Notes under the pieces: model-generated | Told to the model about the DNA's origin: nothing | Database searches by the model: none | What the model saw: the letters and a program-made list of their open reading frames with translations, nothing else | Part shown: in pieces, positions 12,203-13,905 of the stretch | Position numbering within the stretch: position 1 is the stretch's first letter | How the letters are laid out: the number at the start of each line of letters is the position of its first letter | Made by a program: the position numbers and the translations under genes | Assembly: GCA_946628525.1 (NCBI GenBank) | Contig: CAMOWO010000009.1 | Location: 1-13,905, forward strand | From: an uncultured Bacillota bacterium | Lineage (GTDB): Bacteria; Bacillota_A; Clostridia; Peptostreptococcales; Anaerovoracaceae | Reading direction: 5' to 3' | DNA length: 13,905 nucleotides

Positions 12203-12940
12203 ATGAAAAGAAAGATTTTAGCATTAGTGATGGTGCTTGCTTTTGCGCTTGGTATGACTGCTTGCGGCAGCGGTAGCGGCGGAACTCTTGTTATGGCTAC
12301 TAACGCAGCATTCCCTCCATATGAATATGTTGATGGAGACGACTATGCAGGTATCGACGTTGAGATGGCACAGGCTATCGCTGATAAGCTTGGAATGGAA
12401 CTTGAGATCCAGGACATCGATTTCAACTCCATCATCACTTCAGTTGAATCAGGTAAGGCTGATGTTGGTATCGCAGGTATGACGAAGACAGAAGAACGTG
12501 AAAAGAACGTAAACTTCTCAGAGCCATATGCTACTGCAGTACAGGTCATCATCGTTAAGGAAGGTTCCGAGATCAAAGGACCGAAGGATCTTGGCAAAGC
12601 TATGATCGGCGTTCAGGAATCAACGACAGGTCACATCTACTGTGAAGGTGACTACGGTGCAGATCACGTAACTGCATACACAACAGGCGCTAACGCTATC
12701 GAAGCTCTCAAGAAGGGCAAGGTAGACGCAGTCGTTATCGATAACGAGCCTGCAAAGGAATTCGTTAAGGCTAACGAAGGTCTGAAGATCCTCGACACTG
12801 AGTACGTTGAAGAGCAGTATGCTATCGCTATCGCAAAGGATAACAAAGAGCTCCTCGACAAGGTCAACACTGCACTGCAGGAGATGAAGGATGACGGATC
12901 ACTCCAGGCTATCATCGATAAGTATATCAAGGCTGAATAA
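12203..12940 (+). CDS. Polar amino acid ABC transporter, substrate-binding lipoprotein
   Basis: This 245-residue protein belongs to the solute-binding protein family 3. It has a lipoprotein signal peptide: a basic start (MKRK), a hydrophobic core to about residue 17, and a lipobox ending MTAC with C21 as the lipidated residue, so it sits on the outer face of the membrane. The mature part shows LVMATNAAFPPYEYVDGDDY, GIDVEMAQAIADKLG, SGKADVGIAGMTKTEEREKNVNFSEPY and GVQESTTGHIY, the usual ligand-site motifs, including the arginine (R103) and aspartate regions that hold the amino acid backbone. Substrate specificity cannot be read safely; related proteins bind glutamine, cystine, arginine or others. 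It has its own strong promoter and ribosome site and an AT-biased, highly expressed-type codon use. A hairpin separates it from the permease. Confidence 0.94.
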   Translation: MKRKILALVMVLAFALGMTACGSGSGGTLVMATNAAFPPYEYVDGDDYAGIDVEMAQAIADKLGMELEIQDIDFNSIITSVESGKADVGIAGMTKTEEREKNVNFSEPYATAVQVIIVKEGSEIKGPKDLGKAMIGVQESTTGHIYCEGDYGADHVTAYTTGANAIEALKKGKVDAVVIDNEPAKEFVKANEGLKILDTEYVEEQYAIAIAKDNKELLDKVNTALQEMKDDGSLQAIIDKYIKAE

Positions 12941-12973
12941 TTAGTAACGCTAGAATATGATTTTGATTTGTTT

Positions 12974-12997
12974 CGCTTCTGCCTCAGGGCAGAAGCG
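12974..12997 (+). terminator. Hairpin between binding protein and permease genes
   Basis: CGCTTCTGCC (12974-12983) and GGCAGAAGCG (12988-12997) form a perfect 10-bp stem with loop TCAG, followed by ATTCGTTCT rather than a clean T-run. It may act as a leaky terminator or as a 3' stabiliser, giving more binding protein than permease and ATPase. Confidence 0.55.
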
Positions 12998-13032
12998 ATT
13001 CGTTCTGAAAAGAAAAGGAAGTAGGGAATAAT

Positions 13033-13761
13033 ATGCAGGAATTGTGGAGCAGACTGCAGGACTCCTTTGATCAGGCGTTCATCGTCGATGACAGATGGAT
13101 GCTCTATGTCAAAGGGTTCACGGTGACGGTCCGCGTGGCGTTCTTCGCACTGATCCTGGGCATCTGTATCGGCATCATCATTGCCGTGATACGTACCGCT
13201 CATGATTCACAGCGCAAGAGTGCTCACGGAGCAGGTCACGTTTTGCTGAATATCGGAGATAAATTCTGCCGATTCTATCTTACGGTGATCAGAGGGACCC
13301 CGATGATGGTCCAGCTTCTGATCATGTACTTTATCGTTTTCGCATCGAGCCGTAATGCCATCGTGACGGCGACCCTTGCATTTGGTATCAACTCCGGTGC
13401 TTACGTTGCAGAGATCGTACGAAGCGGCATCCAGTCCGTAGACTCCGGACAGATGGAAGCCGGGCGCTCTTTGGGTCTGAATTACAGGCAGACGATGACG
13501 AAAATCATCATTCCTCAGGCTATCAGGAATATCCTGCCGGCTCTGGGCAATGAAATGATCACTCTCCTTAAGGATACATCCCTTGTAACAGTCATAGGAC
13601 TCAAGGATATAACGAAAACAGCATTGAACATTCAGGGTATCACGTACCAGGCATTCATGCCGCTGGTCAGCGTCGCATGTGTATACCTGCTGTGCGTATT
13701 GCTTCTCAGTAAACTTCTCGAGAGGCTCGAAAGGAGGATGAGAGCAAGTGATAGACGTTAA
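13033..13761 (+). CDS. Polar amino acid ABC transporter, permease
   Basis: The 242-residue membrane protein belongs to the HisM/GlnP family. It has an N-terminal soluble stretch, then membrane segments at about 34-54, 92-110, 112-130, 183-203 and 215-235. The conserved cytoplasmic EAA loop is at about 127-150 ([20 protein letters not shown], then LGLN), where it docks on the ATPase, and [11 protein letters not shown] at 84-94 is the family signature. It forms the membrane channel for the substrate delivered by the lipoprotein encoded upstream. The nearest ribosome site is AGGGA at 13023-13027, five bases before the ATG. Its end overlaps the ATPase gene by 14 nt, which suggests translational coupling. 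Confidence 0.94.
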   Translation: MQELWSRLQDSFDQAFIVDDRWMLYVKGFTVTVRVAFFALILGICIGIIIAVIRTAHDSQRKSAHGAGHVLLNIGDKFCRFYLTVIRGTPMMVQLLIMYFIVFASSRNAIVTATLAFGINSGAYVAEIVRSGIQSVDSGQMEAGRSLGLNYRQTMTKIIIPQAIRNILPALGNEMITLLKDTSLVTVIGLKDITKTALNIQGITYQAFMPLVSVACVYLLCVLLLSKLLERLERRMRASDRR

Positions 13762-13905
13762 GAATCTTGAAAAATCATTCGGCGATCACAAAGTGCTTCG
13801 CGGCATCACAGAACACATCCATCCCGGCGAGAAGGTTGTAGTAATAGGTCCGTCAGGTTCCGGTAAATCCACCTTCCTGCGCTGCCTCAATCTTCTGGAA
13901 GAGCC
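13748..13905 (+). CDS. Polar amino acid ABC transporter, ATP-binding protein (partial)
   Basis: The first 52 codons of the ATPase are present; the window ends within the gene. It begins with GTG at 13748 inside the end of the permease gene; AAGGAGG at 13731-13737 is ten bases upstream, slightly far. The sequence reads [19 protein letters not shown], then a Walker A motif GPSGSGKST at about 34-42, and RCLNLLEE, matching GlnQ/HisP-type nucleotide-binding subunits. It would power the transporter encoded by the two genes before it. No ATG in this frame is available near the ribosome site; the ATG at 13738 is in the permease frame. Confidence 0.94.
   Translation, partial: MIDVKNLEKSFGDHKVLRGITEHIHPGEKVVVIGPSGSGKSTFLRCLNLLEE

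Overview
The window looks like a piece of chromosome from an anaerobic Firmicute, probably class Clostridia. The grounds are strong AGGAGG-type ribosome binding sites, a metG-tatD gene order like that of Bacillus and Clostridia, a PadR/DUF2812 pair, a free-standing prolyl-tRNA editing protein, a ferredoxin beside a Crp/Fnr regulator, and a lipoprotein-type polar amino acid ABC transporter. The genus cannot be fixed from the sequence alone.

Left part (1-7070). The end of a PucR-type regulator is followed by glyA with a strong terminator. Next comes a divergent pair of small XRE-type regulators. A minus-strand pair follows, encoding an FMN reductase/flavodoxin-like protein and a ProX-type prolyl-tRNA deacylase. 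Divergent from that pair is a PadR regulator with a DUF2812 membrane protein; its promoter carries two near-identical operator-like palindromes, which suggests autoregulation. The DUF2812 gene converges, with a 2-nt gap, on a Crp/Fnr-family regulator. That regulator is divergent from a ferredoxin-like protein, and the shared intergenic region holds an Fnr-type inverted repeat centred exactly at -41.5 from a plausible ferredoxin start site.

Middle (7071-8280). This gene-poor, repeat-rich island is the least ordinary part of the window. It has four AT-rich long hairpins arranged symmetrically as a MITE-like nested inverted repeat (about 7146-7410). It also has an exact 74-bp direct repeat (7591-7664 and 7868-7941), which carries the last bases of a tRNA gene plus its terminator, and a further 16-nt fragment of the tRNA 3' end at 7745-7760. 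The intact gene is tRNA-Arg(CCG) with encoded CCA, on the minus strand. The layout resembles the debris of integration or recombination at a tRNA 3' end, or a small repeat family.

Right part (8281-13905). A gene fusing a helix-turn-helix to a Uma2-type PD-(D/E)XK nuclease-like domain is followed by metG, a TatD-family hydrolase with an unusual internal insertion, and a polar amino acid ABC transporter operon (lipoprotein binding protein, permease, and ATPase cut by the window end). Hairpins after metG and after the binding-protein gene probably set the ratios of downstream expression. The strongest candidates for something undescribed are the 7071-8010 repeat island and, less so, the HTH-Uma2 fusion.
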